From the NCBI GenBank assembly GCA_030765055.1, contig CM060955.1:103588201-103652200 (forward strand): a stretch of DNA of 64,000 bases, read 5' to 3'. A model generated the notes under the pieces. That model worked only from the letters and a program-made list of their open reading frames with translations. It did no database searches and was not told the DNA's origin. The stretch's first letter is position 1. Each line of letters starts with the position of its first letter. Position numbers and translations under genes: made by a program. Below are positions 62,734-64,000 of the stretch, in pieces. This stretch comes from Mantis religiosa (lineage: Eukaryota > Arthropoda > Insecta > Mantodea > Mantidae).

Positions 62734-64000
62734 TATTTAGAACTACAGTGAAAGTTTAAGAAATGCACAGAACTGTACTATTTCATTAACATTTAGAAGC
62801 AATTAAAATACACAATTTAACTCAAATGTACCCTTTTATAGTGTTAACCGTTTGATAAATATTCCATGACAAACGCCAGCTAACAAACCTTTGGAAACTA
62901 GCTGCTCACGTTTTCCCATTGTTTCCATCACAAGAGCTTGCTTTTCCGGAGGGAAAATTGAATGTTGTTTCCGCTTGTTGTACTAAGTTTTACTTAATTT
63001 ATAATCTTACCTAATATATAGATAGGTAATATTTCTAATATACTAAATCCATAGGAGCCTAACGTTGCTGAGAGAATCGTTTTTATATGAATTCCTATTA
63101 AAATATACAAGGCATATATTCATAAACTTTTAAGTATAGTTTGCAGAATGTATATAAAATAAGGGTATACTGGCAGAGCAAGTCTTAGTAATATGTGATA
63201 TCTTATTTATTGGGTATTAATATAAGGTTTGTATTTCTTAAGGCACGTTATTTTTACATGAAGGTAGATAGATAATTTAAATGCGGTAAGGTTTATGTAG
63301 AATTAACGTGTAATAAATTACCGTATTCTGAAGTTAGCTTTCTGTTTGTTTACAGGTAAACTACAGCCTCAGTACAGTACTTCGTAGTGGTGAGTAACAG
63401 TAAAAATGTAGTAAATGTTTGTCCTCTATTTAAGAGTGTAATTAAATTATTATGTTGGTCACAGTATAACGCCGTTAAAGTTTAAAATTCATTATGCATG
63501 TAAGCCATTTGAAACGATTGGACTACAATTTTCCCTAATCAGTAAAACGATACGTGTATGCAACAAATCTGCCACCACTCTGGGACAGAAGTCCGAAATT
63601 TCTTTAAAAGAAGTTCTTACTAAGCATTTTAAAACAGTTAAACACCTATTGCGCATGAGCAGTGCGGGTTTTATTTTGAATATATCCATTACGTTTATAC
63701 TCTATCACATTAGGAGGCCCTGCGACGACCTGAGTGTGGACCAGCCAACATACTACACAGTAATGCTGTAGCCCCCTGGTATAGCTACACTTAACATTTT
63801 TATAATGTCTTTAAATTGAAGTGGTGAAGGGGTCCAAGAATCAAGATAGTCTATACGCATCTAACATTTAGTGAGTCTTAAAATTAAAGTATTTCGTTTC
63901 ATTCAGTACAAGCTTATTATAAATTTGTCCAGCTCACTCTGTCACATCACTGTTATGATCAAGCTCAACTTACACTATGGGATGGGGATTGGAATTTCAT
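62734..64000. other. intergenic AT-rich DNA to window end
   Basis: No gene or complete element recognised. A 65-codon frame at 63492-63689 (minus) has no recognisable features. Confidence 0.5.

Overview
The window looks like a piece of an AT-rich insect genome. A cockroach- or termite-like (polyneopteran) source is my best guess. It rests on several tRNA-derived SINEs, mariner-type DNA transposons, a Jockey-like non-LTR fragment with an RNase H domain, MITE-like inverted-repeat elements and long microsatellites. No search could be run, so the organism is an inference from repeat style only.

Region 1 (1-1351) is AT-rich and has no convincing gene; it is probably intron or 5' flank. Region 2 (about 1352-44589, + strand) is the outstanding feature: one reading frame open for more than 43 kb (about 14,400 codons) that ends in TAA at 44587-44589. 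It encodes a Thr/Ser/Lys/Glu/Pro-rich, almost cysteine-free protein built from repeats centred on an acidic Tyr-Tyr-Asp motif (such as EEMEYYDIEEVREKKPK), alternating with Thr/Ser-rich basic spacers. From N to C terminus it has a short non-repetitive start, a degenerate repeat zone (to ~14.3 kb), a zone of 44-51-residue repeats (14.3-22.6 kb), a zone of alternating A/B half-repeats with a 78-79-residue period (22.6-37.5 kb), a second degenerate zone (37.5-41.6 kb) and a mostly non-repetitive basic tail. I recognise no catalytic or structural domain. A secreted or matrix, heavily modified (O-glycosylated, Tyr-sulfated or Tyr-crosslinked) giant polyampholyte is an inference. The 5' end lies on an upstream exon; a 3' splice site at 1350-1351 is the preferred exon start.

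Region 3 (44590-64000) holds the 3' UTR with AATAAA signals, then about 18 kb of gene-free DNA filled with mobile-element debris. It contains a 0.5-kb polypyrimidine tract, a MITE (50094-50297), several tRNA-SINEs, a fold-back mariner (52115-53017), a fold-back SINE (55534-55789), a decayed Jockey-like fragment on the minus strand (57508-58166) abutting a decayed mariner (58167-59182), a GC-rich block (59183-59715), a decayed non-LTR 3' end (about 61370-62440) and a 212-bp palindromic MITE (62522-62733). No second host gene could be supported.

The most interesting candidate for something undescribed is the giant repeat exon: its length, its Tyr-Tyr-Asp periodicity, and its layered tandem amplification in lengths that are multiples of three.
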